A stretch of 64,000 bases of DNA, taken from Sanderia malayensis. Taxonomy: Eukaryota > Cnidaria > Scyphozoa > Semaeostomeae > Pelagiidae. Of the stretch, positions 49,217 to 60,010 are shown in pieces (within the stretch, counting starts at the first letter, position 1; each line of letters starts with the position of its first letter). Under the pieces are notes generated by a model. It made no database searches. It had not been told where the DNA came from and was given only the letters and a program-made list of their open reading frames with translations. The translations under genes and the position numbers were made by a program. Where the stretch lies: the NCBI GenBank assembly GCA_013076295.1, contig RQOL01000177.1, positions 62,001-126,000 of the forward strand. Reading direction: 5' to 3'.

Positions 49217-52200
49217 ATGTTCAGACGACGTCGCCGACAGGATAAGGCCTATGCAAGGACTCGCCGACAACAACAGGCTGAAACCGTTGCAACACCAGCG
49301 ACAGAACAACCAGTGGCTGTTCCCCTCGAAGAGATGCTGCAATTGCAGCTACAGTTACAGCAGCAACAGCCTCAGCAACAAGCAATACCAACATTGCAAC
49401 CGCAACAAAGCGCTCAGTTTTTTCCCCTACCCTTCCCAGCAGGGGGCGAAGCATTGCAAACCGGGATGGCACCTCTGCTACAGCTACAACAGATGCAACC
49501 TGTACAATTCCTGCCGCACGCAAATCCTCCAGCAAACAACACTGATCTTCACCCCATCGCACCGATGAACAACACCTGTCCACATTGTGGTGCAAAGTAT
49601 TTCAAGGAGGAGCAGAACACCAGAAACAAGTACACAAAGTGCTGTCGCGAGGGAGCTGTCACACTACCCCAAATACAGCCTCCACGTGCAGCATTGATGT
49701 CTCTCTTCCTTGGTGATACACAAGAAACACAAAGACAGTCGAAAGATTTTCTTTCCAAATTTCGCCAATACAATGCCACCATGGCAATGGCATCCTGGAC
49801 AGCAAACATACCGCAACTTCACGGCAGGGGGCCACCCGTGATAACAATACACGGCAGTGCATATCACAGAACAGGTATTTCCAAATTCTGTTCCCACTTC
49901 TTTTACTTATTCTCCTCTTTACACAATAATATATCGATTTTTCAACATTTCAATATTGCATCAACGGTTTTTATCAACTGCCTCACTTTTCCCTTCAGCC
50001 CACCTTCATCAGTTGCAAGGACATCAACCGAAATACGCAGAGCTCTACATCATGGATACAGCTGAAGCTCTCGAGCACAGAGCCAACAACCCCACCAACA
50101 AGGATCTGAACAAAGACACCATCAAGAAGCTCCAAGACGAACTTCTTGCAGTCAACCCATATGCTCAAGAATACAAGAACATAGGCAACATACTGCAACA
50201 ACAACAGCAACAAGCAACTGCAGCAAACGAGCCTATTCCCACATTCGACATGGCCATCACGTCAAGAGCTGACCAGGATCACAGGTACCACAGTCCAGCA
50301 GCAGCAGAAATAGCAGCAATCTACAGCACAAAGGACGGTGCCGCACCAGATCCAAATGACAGAGTCATCCACATCCAGAGACATGACGGCTACCTGATTG
50401 ACATCAAAGCAACCAATCCAGCAGCCGACCCGCTCACATATCCACTGCTGTTTCCCTTCGGTGAACACGGTTGGGGTACAGCAATCGCAAAACTGCCAGC
50501 AGTCCATACACACATCCCCGCTGACCAACCCGAACGCCGCCAGACCAGAGTCACAGCCAGCCAATTCTACACATACAGAATCCAAGTCCGAGAACATTTC
50601 TCAGCCCTTCACCTGTCAAGACTGCTGTTTCAACAGTACTTGGTTGATGCATTCACCAAGGTAGAAGGCAGCGATCTCACTTACATCAGAACACATCAGA
50701 AAGATCTGAGAGTTGAGTCGTACAAAGGACTGATGGATCACCTCTACAGACGAGCTGAACACCAAAATCTGCTCGCTCAAGCCCACAATCCGGCCACCGC
50801 ACAGCACATCAATGTTGGACGAGTCATCATCTTACCGTCCTCATTTACAGGAAGTCAGCGAAGCATGCAACAGAATTACCAAGATGCCATGACCATTGTC
50901 AGAAAGCACGGCAAGCCAGACATATTCCTCACATTCACAGCAAATCCAAGCTGGCAAGAAATCTTGGAAAATTTGCTACCCAACCAGAAGCCACAGGACC
51001 GACCAGACATTGTCACACGTGTCTTCAACTTGAAATTCAAACAACTACTCTGTGACATCCTGGATCTCAACTTCTTTGGCAAAGTCATCGCATACGTCTA
51101 CACAGTAGAATTTCAAAAGCGTGGACTGCCACACACTCACATGATCCTATCTCTCGCTGAACAAGACAAACCACGCACACCAGAACATATTGATCGCATC
51201 ATATCGGCAGAGATACCAGACCAGAACACCCACACCCGTGAGCACCACATCGTCAAGAAACACATGATGCACGGGCCATGTGGAATTCTCAATCCGTCAT
51301 GCATTTGCATGCAAGATGGGAAATGCACAAAGAAATTCCCAAAAGACCTCACACAGCAAACAGAAGTCAATGTCAATGGCTACCCACTGTACAGAAGACG
51401 AGGTATGTCAACATTTCTTGCACTTCACACTTATAAGTTACATTTTCAATGAATTGCAAACAATGACCACACCCTTTTTCGCAGGTAAAACAACTGCTCA
51501 ACTCCAACAGCACAAAGTTAACGACTCTTGGGTTGTGCCACACAACATCAAACTCCTTCTGAAGTTTGACTGTCACATCAACGCAGAAGTATGCACAACT
51601 ATCAAAAGTGTCAAGTACATCTTCAAGTACATCTTTAGCAACAGGGTAGAAAACCAGTGTTACTAACAAATACAATAAACAAAAGGAATTGAAAACGATC
51701 TCACCCAACTTTACTTGCGGACTTGCACTTGACTTTGCTTGAAAGCGTAGAAAGCACGGAGACAAATAACCTCGTTTGATATGTTGTGTATATCTCGTGT
51801 ATCAAAAACTAACTGAATCAAAATTCTATTTACAAAGTTAATATAAGTTTCTAGTGATCATGATGACGAAGCGAAAATTATTATTGGGATTAGTAAGCAT
51901 AAAATTGTTCTAGAAAATGATGATGAAATAATGACGTGATTGTCTAAAAGTATCTAATTAGGTAATCACTACACATCCACAAAGGCAATGACATGGCACA
52001 CGTTGAAATCAGAGAAGGTCACCAAGAACCACACGCACACCATGACATTGTCCATGATGAGATACGTCAGTACCTTAACTCCAGATACGTCGGCCCACAC
52101 CAAGCCATGTACAAACTCATGCAATATGACATGTACGACAAGAGTCACACAATCGTCCGACTTGCAATTCACCTGCCAGACCAACACGCCGTACCAACAC

Positions 52201-52404
52201 TTCACAGACCCAGACCAGGCTGCACACAGAAATAACGACAGCATGCTCATGGCCTACTTCAGCCTCAACCAGAGGGAACAGAATGCTCACCAGTATTTAT
52301 ACCAAGACATACCAGAGCACTACACTTTCAACAAGTCCACCAAGCAGTGGCAGCAACGCAAGCGGCAATCAACACCTTCTCTAGCAAACAGTATCATTCC
52401 ATAA
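49217..52404 (+). pseudogene. Helitron Rep (HUH/Y2 replication initiator), Rep1, copy 2
   Basis: Rep nicks and rejoins one DNA strand during rolling-circle transposition. Exons: 49217-49874, 49999-51402, 51485-51633 and 51978-52404; the first two introns are GT-AG. In order: a basic then Gln-rich N-terminus; a zinc finger (CPHCGAKYF...KCC, about 49576-49650); a conserved YAELYIMDTAEALEHR block; the Rep core with DIFLTFTANPSW (about 50922); the HUH motif HTH in QKRGLPHTHMIL (51132-51140); a Cys cluster CGILNPSCICMQDGKC; and the two-tyrosine motif KYIFKY, with Tyr codons at 51616 and 51628. A 339-bp insertion directly after this motif brings in a stop. A frameshift follows near 52190. The protein ends at the segment that normally links Rep to the helicase, and no helicase follows on this strand. 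It is almost certainly inactive. Confidence 0.9.
51634..51972. mobile_element. 339-bp insertion in Rep1 with 5-bp target duplication
   Basis: The Rep reading frame stops matching its family right after KYIFKYI (ACATC at 51629-51633). It resumes exactly at HKG after a second ACATC (51973-51977), and Rep2 is continuous here. The insert starts TTTAGCAACAGGG and ends AATCACTAC. I see no clear inverted repeats or coding capacity. No GT-AG pair fits the gap, so it is not a normal intron. Confidence 0.75.
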
Positions 52405-53174
52405 AATATCCATCATAATATCATTTCAACATATACATCCATTCCAATGAAGTATTTTCTATTATTAACATACCTTTCGCAAATCTCCATACATAGCAGT
52501 GATTATAACCATTTCTCTTCGATTTCTTTTTCCTCTAAAATTCTCTCAATTTATTTCCTTTCACTTGCTACCTCTCCAACAACTAAATTTCAGTGTCTCA
52601 CATCCACAATATTTAAATACTTCTCCCTCCCCAACCTGACCCATGATCTTCCACATTCCACCCTATTTTTAACCATTACATACACCTTGCATCATTCACA
52701 CCCAACCCCCTTGACACTTCCTCCTTTATTTGCTTACCCCATCGCTTTCAACGCTGAATCGCAACATATTTCAATTCCCACGCCAACAACGTCTCCAAAC
52801 ACAACAATCACAATGCCATTGTTGCTACGCACACACTCCCCATCGCTGCTCGATTAAGTATTCATCAACCCATCAATGACTTCATTTCTATTTTCAAATA
52901 AATGACAACAAACACTTTCCCCCTATATTTAAAACAACTACGTAATCTACACTTTAGAAACACATCCCTCTTCCACATTCCAACCCTTACCAACACATAT
53001 AACACAACAAACCATCCTCTGTAATAATAAGTGAAATATATTGCAATAAAATTGGAAAGAAAAGCAGGAGAATAAATGTCCAAAAATACGTAAATGCCCT
53101 TGTCTGCACGATGTTAGAATACATTATTATATTCGTACTAATACAGTACATATTTGAAAATAACACATTAGTAC
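52405..53174. other. Spacer between tail-to-tail Rep1 and Rep2
   Basis: C/T-rich on the plus strand with a 136-codon low-complexity frame (52447-52857) that I do not credit. It contains the intron side of the last Rep2 donor (GAG|GTACTA at 53175/53174), but no helicase exon for either gene. Confidence 0.5.
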
Positions 53175-56100
53175 CTCGTTCAGGAATGACATAGTCGGCT
53201 GGAAGTTGAGGAAGGTCAGCATAATTAGTGATCAATTTACCATGTACTTTCAAATTTTCGTCAATGTCATGTAGACATTGATACATGTGTCGGTCTTCAA
53301 AAGCTAAGGCCATATCTGGATGATTGAGTTGATCACGTCGCACAAAATCTTCACTCAATGCTTCTTTGAACATGTTGAAGAGTGCTGCGATATCAGAAGG
53401 TGTTTGAAAAAGGAGTAATGTTGCAAACAACTGTCTCAGTTGTATTGGCATGTTAAAAATAACTGCCTCCTCCAAACAGCGTATGATTTCAGCATCATCT
53501 TCCAAGAGACCTAGAGCTAAAGCTGCGTCTTTGAAGGAATTGCATAGGTTTCCTTCTATTGTGCGTGGCACCTTCTATTGTACGTGGCACCTCGTTTATG
53601 GAGAAGCAATAGTCTCAGTGCGAATCTTTGCTCACATGGCGTGGGTGAACTTGATATATTCTGCCTATGACAGGCAGTGTTCTCCGCTGTCTTGCTTTCC
53701 ATGTTTTGGTGCGCTCGTTGAAAACATAGTGTTGAGGAATCTCGTGATAGAGATATTGGCATGCAGCCGGGTCTTGTGCATTCAATTCAAACCAAGACGT
53801 CAGTGTGGTTTTTTCATTGATGTTTTGTAATTGTTCGACCCTTCCATTATTCTGAAAGTATACGGTCTGCTGATCAGGTAAATGAACATGCAGACGTTTT
53901 ATAGTGAGACTTTTTCGTGCATTGAAAATTGGAATATTCTGTGAACAGCTTCGTGTGGTCCAATATACTGACCGTTGATGTATTGGCGTACTTCATTGTG
54001 CTCAATATCTCGAGGTACTTGCTGCTGCTGTCCTTCGAGAATTTCCACGTGTGCCATGTCTTGTCCTTTATGAATATATTTGAAAATATATTTCACGGAC
54101 TTCACAGTGCTACATATTTCGAGATTAATGTGACACTGATACTTGAGTAGAAGATGGCGATTATGTGGCACAACCCATGTATCATCTAGAAGTCGATCTT
54201 CCAGATTGACTGGGTGACGACAGCGTCGTCTGCAGAGTGGATAACCATTCGCATTGACTTGTGTTTCGGCAGTGCGATCTTTCGGAAATCGTTTCTTGCA
54301 TTTGTTATTCTCCATGCAAACACATCCGGGGTTTATATCACCGCATGGTCCATGTGTCATGTGCTTCAGTACCAGTTTGTGATATCTTGCATCCTGTGGG
54401 TCCGGAATTTCAGCTGATATGAGTCGATCTACCTGTAGGTTTGGAGGAAAAATATCACATGTAAGCTCTACACATCAAAATGCATTGTGTTTTTACTAAG
54501 CAATACAACTGATGATAATAATGTTGATAATGTTACCTCTTCAGGTGTTCGTGGTCTATCAGCCTCAGAGAGGAACAGAATCATGTGAGCGTGTGGTAGT
54601 CCTCTCTTCTGAAATTCAATGACATATACATGTGCAACAGTGTGTCACAGAATGTGCTTGTGAAGGATGTCTTCCAGTAGTTCTTGTAGTTTGAGTTGAA
54701 ATACTCGTGTGACGATGTCAGGCCGGTCATTTGCCTTCTGGTGTGGTAGAACGTTCTCTGAAATCTCCTTCCATCTGGGATTGGCCGTCATGGTTAGGAA
54801 GATGTCAGGCTTGCCATACTTTCTGACGATAGTCATTGCATCTTGAAAGTTCTGGTACATATTTCGTTGACTGCCTGAAAAAGATGAGGGAAGTATGACA
54901 ACACGACCGACATCAATATGAAGGGGTTCGTTGGGATTGTTTGCCCTGGCCATTTGATTTTCGATTTCAGCCCTTCTGTTCAGGTGATCCATCAGGCCTC
55001 GATAACTGTCAGCACGTCATTGCCATTGATTGTGCAAAATCCAGTTGAGCTTGTTTCCTTCTATTTTGGTGTATGTGTCCACTAAATATTGTTGAAAGAG
55101 AAGTGTTGCCCTGTGGATGGTAGACAGTTGATTTCTGACTTGTATTCGGTACGAATAATATTCGGCGATTGTAAGTTTGGTACGGTGGTTACGATCAGCA
55201 TTTTGCTGGCCTTGTCCTTCACGTGTAGGTAGACGTTGAAGGTCCAAGCTGTATCCACGATCACCCTGAAAGAACAACAATGGATAGGTTAGAGGATCCG
55301 CAACAGGAGCTAAGGCATTAATCTTCATAAGATTACCACGCCTTGTTCGAACTTGAAGCTCTCTATTCTCGGGATTAGGAGCACCGCCATTGCGTGTAGT
55401 GTAGACTGCTGCAATTTCTCTGGCAGTAGGATTGTCATATCTTCGATCTTGTTCTGGCCGACCGGTAATAATCATCTTGAATGTGGGAATAGGCTGATCA
55501 TTGGCAATGGCTTGCTGCCTTTGCTCTTCCAGTACCTCTCCCATTGTTTTAAAATGTTGAGCAAACTGATTTACTGCCATCAATTCGTTTTGGAGCAGCG
55601 CCACCATGTCTAAGTCCAAGTTTTGTTCTGGCTGTGTTCTGACGTTCTTGCAGTGCTTGTTGGGTGTCCATAATATATAATTCTGCATATTTTCTCGACC
55701 TGTCGGTTTCAGTTACCCCTGTTGAATGCAAGGAAACATTATAAATTGTAATTCGTTATATCAACTGTAATTTTCAATGCAGCAAGTGCTTTGTTATGAA
55801 AGCATCATAAAGCACCTTGATTTTCGATTGGACAACTCTTCATATTCAGGCAAGCATAGAGAGCTTATCCATTGCATGTTGGGTCGGAAAAGAATTGAGT
55901 GTTCTGACAACATCCGTTTCATTAAGTGAAGGTATTATATGGAAATATAGCATATTATAAGAGACGTTATATTTACCTGTCATATGGTATGCGTTTCCTT
56001 GTATGGTGATGACTGGTGGTCCTGCATTAGCGTGTCTTACAACGTTAGCTGTCCAGGATGCCATCGCCATTAGTGAATTGTATCTACGGAAATTTTTGAG

Positions 56101-57126
56101 AAAATATGTAGATTCATCAGTAGTTCCAGTGTACAAATGCATCACATTTGCTGGGGGTGGTTGAATGGGATTGAGAGTTATTAATCCTCCCAAGCAACAT
56201 TTGTTGTATTGCCTTCTTGAGTTGAGTTCCTCTCGGAAGTATTTTGCTTCACAGTGAATACATGTCCTCGTCATTGTCCCAAGATGATGAGGCATTGGGG
56301 AGAAATGAGGAATTTCAACAATAGGTTGATTTACTTCCCTTGCTTGTTGTTCGATGGGTTGAGGGACATCATCTTGGTGTTGTGGTGGGATTTCGTCTTG
56401 CATTTCAACTTCTTGTGGTTGTACCTTTATTTCATTCTCTTCATTGTCATTTTGAACGTTGGCTTGCAATTGCATAGCAGCAGGCAATACTTGTGGATCC
56501 TGAAATTCAATGTAATCTTAGTTAATATAATTCAGTCATGTGTTTTGAAATGCATAAAACTGAAACTTGTGAAGATATGTCTATTTAGAGAGGAAAATAA
56601 TTTCCTGACATGGTGCTATAGAGAATGACTGGTGTATTCTAAGCCAATTGTGATGGTAGTCTGTTTTACCTGATTATCATGTGGAATTGGAATGTGTTGT
56701 TCCTCATTGATTTCATCAGGTTGTGTCGGCCTTTCAATTTCATTATTTTGATTTTCAATATGTGTTGGTGGTTGCATCTCCATTGGCCGTATCTGTTGAT
56801 AATGAAAATTAAATGAAATTAGCTATTTTGGTTATTAGTTATTAGAAATTTTAATGTCATTATTTTGTCATATGTAAATTGATATAAATATACATGGAAA
56901 CTTAGAATACATGTCTGAAATTGGGAAATTGCATGAGGCATCTGCGTTATTGAAAATAGACTTCTCTAACTGTAGTTAGGTTGTGTTAAAAATTTTATTT
57001 CACCTCATTGTCATTTTGAGCTTGATTTACATTAAGCATCTCCACATCTGCCGTTTGTATTGCTGCTTGACCTTCATGATTACGATTCAGAAGGGGCTGT
57101 TGCAAGTGCATAACCATCGGCGGTAC
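53175..57126 (-). pseudogene. Helitron Rep, second type (Rep2), 5' exon missing
   Basis: Exons on the minus strand: 57126-57004, 56792-56670, 56499-55977, 55718-54537 and 54432-53175. Domains are as in Rep1, and the two proteins are clearly related but divergent. They include the zinc finger CIHCEAKYF, DIFLTMTANPRW, the HUH motif QKRGLPHAHMIL (about 54575-54610), the Cys cluster CGDINPGCVCMENNKC and an uninterrupted two-tyrosine motif KYIFKYIHKG (near 54070). The linker toward the helicase (ALALGLLEDDAE, LPQLPADYVIP) is also present. Lesions are a frameshift near 55625, in-frame TGA at 55017-55019 and 54645-54647, a frameshift near 53915, and a 19-bp tandem duplication (53553-53590) within a garbled segment. 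Exon 1, known from locus A (5421-5763), is absent: the homology ends at 57221 where a Helitron-like end begins. Confidence 0.88.
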
Positions 57127-57220
57127 CTGCAGATGGAAAAATATTAATAATTCGGTTGATATAATAACTGGTTTGGTTTTGATTGTTGTTAATTTGAAAT
57201 AGTTCTATAATATATAGTTA

Positions 57221-57258
57221 CTAGGAAGGCTGGCGCGCTTCGCGCGCCACCTCCCTAG
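57221..57258 (-). mobile_element. Helitron-like 3' terminus (hairpin plus CTAG) inserted in Rep2 intron 1
   Basis: A near-palindrome of 38 bp with CTAG at both ends and an 8-bp stem TGGCGCGC/GCGCGCCA around a 3-base loop. On the minus strand the hairpin is followed by GCCTTC and CTAG, then T, which is the Helitron 3' signature (hairpin about 10 nt before CTRR, insertion before T). Homology to the uninterrupted intron of locus A (near 5805-5820) ends within one or two bases of this CTAG. The element body would lie to the right, including the 61-bp minisatellite. Its 5' TC end was not found. Confidence 0.6.
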
Positions 57259-58078
57259 TGTTTTGGCCTCCGATGTGAGTGGAACAGCGATCTTGAACAA
57301 AAGTGGGGTGGGTTTCTGTTATTCTGGCTTTCGATATGAGTGGGACAGTGATCTTGAAGAAAATTGGGGTGGATTTTTATTGTTTTGGCCTTCGATGTGA
57401 GTGGGACAGCGATCTTGAACAAAAGTGGGGTGGGTTTCTGTTGTTTTGGCCTTCGATGTGAGTGGAACAGCGATCTTCAACAAAAGGGGGGTGGATTTTT
57501 ATTGTTTTGGCCTTCGATCTGAGTGGGACAGTGATCTTGAAGAAAAGTGGGGTGGATTTCTATTGCTTTGGCCTTCGATCTGAGTGGGACAGTGATCTTG
57601 AAGAAAAATGGGGTGGATTTCTATGTTTTGGCCTTCGATGTGAGTGGGACAGCGATCTTGAACAAAAATGGGGTGGGTTTCTGTTGTTTTGGCCTTCGAT
57701 GTGAGTGGAACAGCGATCTTCAACAAAAGGGGGGTGGGTTTCTGATGTTTTGGCCTTCGATCTGAGTGGAACAGCAATCTTGAACAAAAATGGGGTGGGT
57801 TTCTGTTGTTTTGGCCTTCGATGTGAGTGGAACAGCGATCTTCAACAAAAGGGGGGTGGGTTTCTGATGTTTTGGCCTTCGATCTGAGTGGAACAGCAAT
57901 CTTGAACAAAAGTGGGGTGAATTTCTATTGTTTTGGCCTTCGATGTGAGTGGGACAGGGATCTTGAAGAAAAGTGTGGTGGATATCTATTGTTTTGGCCT
58001 TCGATGTGAGTGGGACAGGGGTGGATTTCTATTGTTTTGGCCTTCGATGTGAGTGAGACAATGATCTTGAAGAAAAGT
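57259..58078 (-). repeat. 61-bp minisatellite
   Basis: About 13 copies of a 61-bp unit containing GGCCTTCGATGTGAGTGG and GGGGTGGGTTTCTGTT. Some units are identical over two periods (57663-57785 and 57785-57907), which shows recent multi-unit expansion. Open frames on both strands follow the 61-bp period and are not credited as genes. It abuts the Helitron-like terminus directly. Confidence 0.92.
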
Positions 58079-59250
58079 GGAGTGGGTTTGGATGCGAGTG
58101 GAAAAGCGATCGGGTGAAGAGGAACTCTCTCTCCGATGTTTTCGATGTTTTAACATATATTGTCTCAGATGGGCTCTCTGTAGAATTATTGTTATTTAAT
58201 TATTTAACATACTGGAAAGATATTTACAACAAAATCATAACTTGCAATTGCATTCCTCCCCGGATCATGTTGTGATTGTTTGCCAACAGGAAGCTATTGT
58301 TACGTAGATGAACAGCTGTCAGTTCAGCTTTTTGCAGTTATTTTCTGGCTGTGTGCTGATTAGCGAGTAACAGCAGGCTGATCGAAGTGGCTAGAACAGC
58401 GACGCATGCGAAGGGACACGACTGAAGGGGGAGTGCGAGAACAATGACGTAATGGCCTCGTTATGGTGTTAAGTTGTTGTAAAAGTAAAGCATGCCCACC
58501 CGAATTCGTACCAGAAACTGCATGTAGTTGGGACGAAATCAAGCTGTTGTAATTATATCTTTAATTGATAATGTCAATGGCTTTGACTACTTAGTGGGGT
58601 AATTCCCCAGGAGAGGGTATATATAGGGGTGCTTGCTCCACTTATAAATGGTTCAAGTTGGAGAGGAATCACGGACACGTATCTTGTTATGGGATATCGT
58701 CTAGGGAATCCGGTCAGTTATATGGTTACAGCTCTAAAATTATAATAGATTGGTGGAATATTTAGAAATACATGACAGTCGTTTGTGTGAAGCTTGAAGA
58801 GATTACAGTCAACGGAAACTAACGCTGCAAAGAGGAACAAAATGCTAAAGTCACGGATACAGCAGAGGCATCGTGATATTTATTTGAAAAGTACAACTGG
58901 CTTTCGTTTCTCTGATGTTCTTTTCACTCCAACAACTCTTCTGATGTTCATGGGACATTGCAAAACATTGCATCATCAGAACCATGTATTTTGCACGAAC
59001 TATTCCAGTGAAGAGAGATGCAATCTCAGAACAAAGGACACCATTCTACTTCCTGTTGGCGAAAAACGACAACATGGGCCCATTCCAGATTCCGGATTCG
59101 GTGTTTTAAAGATAGCCCGTCTCCGATGTTGGAATGACTAATACCAAAATATATCAAATTTCAAATAGTGACGTAAATCTTGACTCAAGGGCAGAACGGC
59201 TTTCGTTGGAAACAACATTTAGAGATGAGATCTCAGTAGTTTAGTTTAAC
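58079..59250. other. Unrecognised region with a TATA-like site and a 115-codon frame
   Basis: A GGGTATATATAGGGG element (58616-58630) with downstream TTATAAATGG looks like a core promoter. About 165 bp later an open frame runs 58794-59141 (115 codons, basic, start MKRLQS). It matches no family I know. It may be part of the element whose 3' end is at 57221, or the end of another repeat. Confidence 0.3.
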
Positions 59251-59640
59251 TTGGGCACATCTCTGGAAGTAATTGGAACATCGAAAAGCGAAAAACACCG
59301 AGCTGCTGGGCGAGCTCCATGCTAACGTTATATGGAATTTTCGAAATGAATTTATGAATAATTGCGGAGAAAACCACCCGAGAATGGAGGTGGAAATTTG
59401 CTTCCTGTGGCAAGTGAGGCCGATTCTTTTGAAAAAAACAATAGACTTCCTGGGAAAGTTTTCGATTCAGAAAAAGCTGAATATCTCGAAAACGAAAGAG
59501 AAATTCACGAAAAGCAATTCTCATTTTACTTCCCAAGGATACGTCGAACAGATCGGTGCGTCTTTCGCGGCGCTAGACCGAAAACTGTAGGAGGAGTTCA
59601 TTGACAACGGAGGGCGAGTTTTCCTTTGTTTAGAGCACAT
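59251..59640. other. Sequence upstream of the right-hand U module, unrelated to R
   Basis: Occupies the place where R is found in other units but shares no landmark words with R. Two overlapping plus-strand frames (59273-59590 and 59362-59604) and one minus-strand frame have no recognised domain. Nothing else seen. Confidence 0.4.
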
Positions 59641-59668
59641 CACGTGACGACAGCTCTTATATATTATA
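59641..59668 (+). promoter_or_regulatory. CACGTG plus TATA-like module at the start of U
   Basis: CACGTG at 59641-59646 and TTATATATTATAGACTAGCC ending at the U border. Here the upstream DNA is not R, yet the CACGTG-TATA pair is still present. This marks it as part of the U family. Confidence 0.4.
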
Positions 59669-60010
59669 GACTAGCCGGGGGCACTCGCTACGCTCGCTTC
59701 CCGGAGCCCGTCAAGTACAAAAAGTTTAATGTGGTTGGCGCGCTTCGCGCGCTGCATTCGCTCCCGCTCATGCCCATACATATATACATACCTACATACC
59801 TACATACATACATACATACATACCCTACATACATACATACATACATACATACATACATACATACATACATGAGCCGGGTTCGGTCGCTTCGCTCCCTCCC
59901 CGGAGCCCGTCAAGTAAACACAGCTTAATTTGGTTGGCGCGCTCCGCGCGCTGCATTCGCTACCGCTCATGCCCATACATACATACATACATACATACAT
60001 ACATACATAC
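59669..60010 (+). repeat. Two U modules with ATAC microsatellites
   Basis: U copies at about 59669-59775 and 59874-59975. The second has loop TCC with intact arms (GCGCGCTCCGCGCGC, near 59936). They are separated by ATAC repeats with one CCCTACAT interruption. Confidence 0.85.

Larger units (their letters stand above)
36580..50547 (+). repeat. Second copy of the 14-kb block 22510-36479
   Basis: Collinear with 22510-36479 at an offset of about 14,068 bp and near 99 percent identity. The differences are mostly single-base indels in homopolymers and scattered substitutions. It covers the TIR element, the 6-kb AT-rich region, the helicase and the start of Rep1. Confidence 0.95.

Noticed and set aside
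51634..51972. An intron in Rep1 at the tyrosine motif
   Set aside because: No GT-AG pair gives the right join, and the flanking ACATC duplication fits an insertion. Rep2 has no intron here.
54640..55020. Reassignment of TGA as a sense codon, since both in-frame stops in Rep2 are TGA
   Set aside because: The same gene also has frameshifts and a garbled segment, and the paralogues use normal sense codons at these sites. Two TGA mutations are the simpler explanation.
22391..57126. Retrotransposon or endogenous virus genes
   Set aside because: I found no reverse transcriptase YxDD, integrase, capsid or DNA polymerase motif. The only recognisable proteins are Helitron Rep, PIF1 helicase and the FEN1-like protein.
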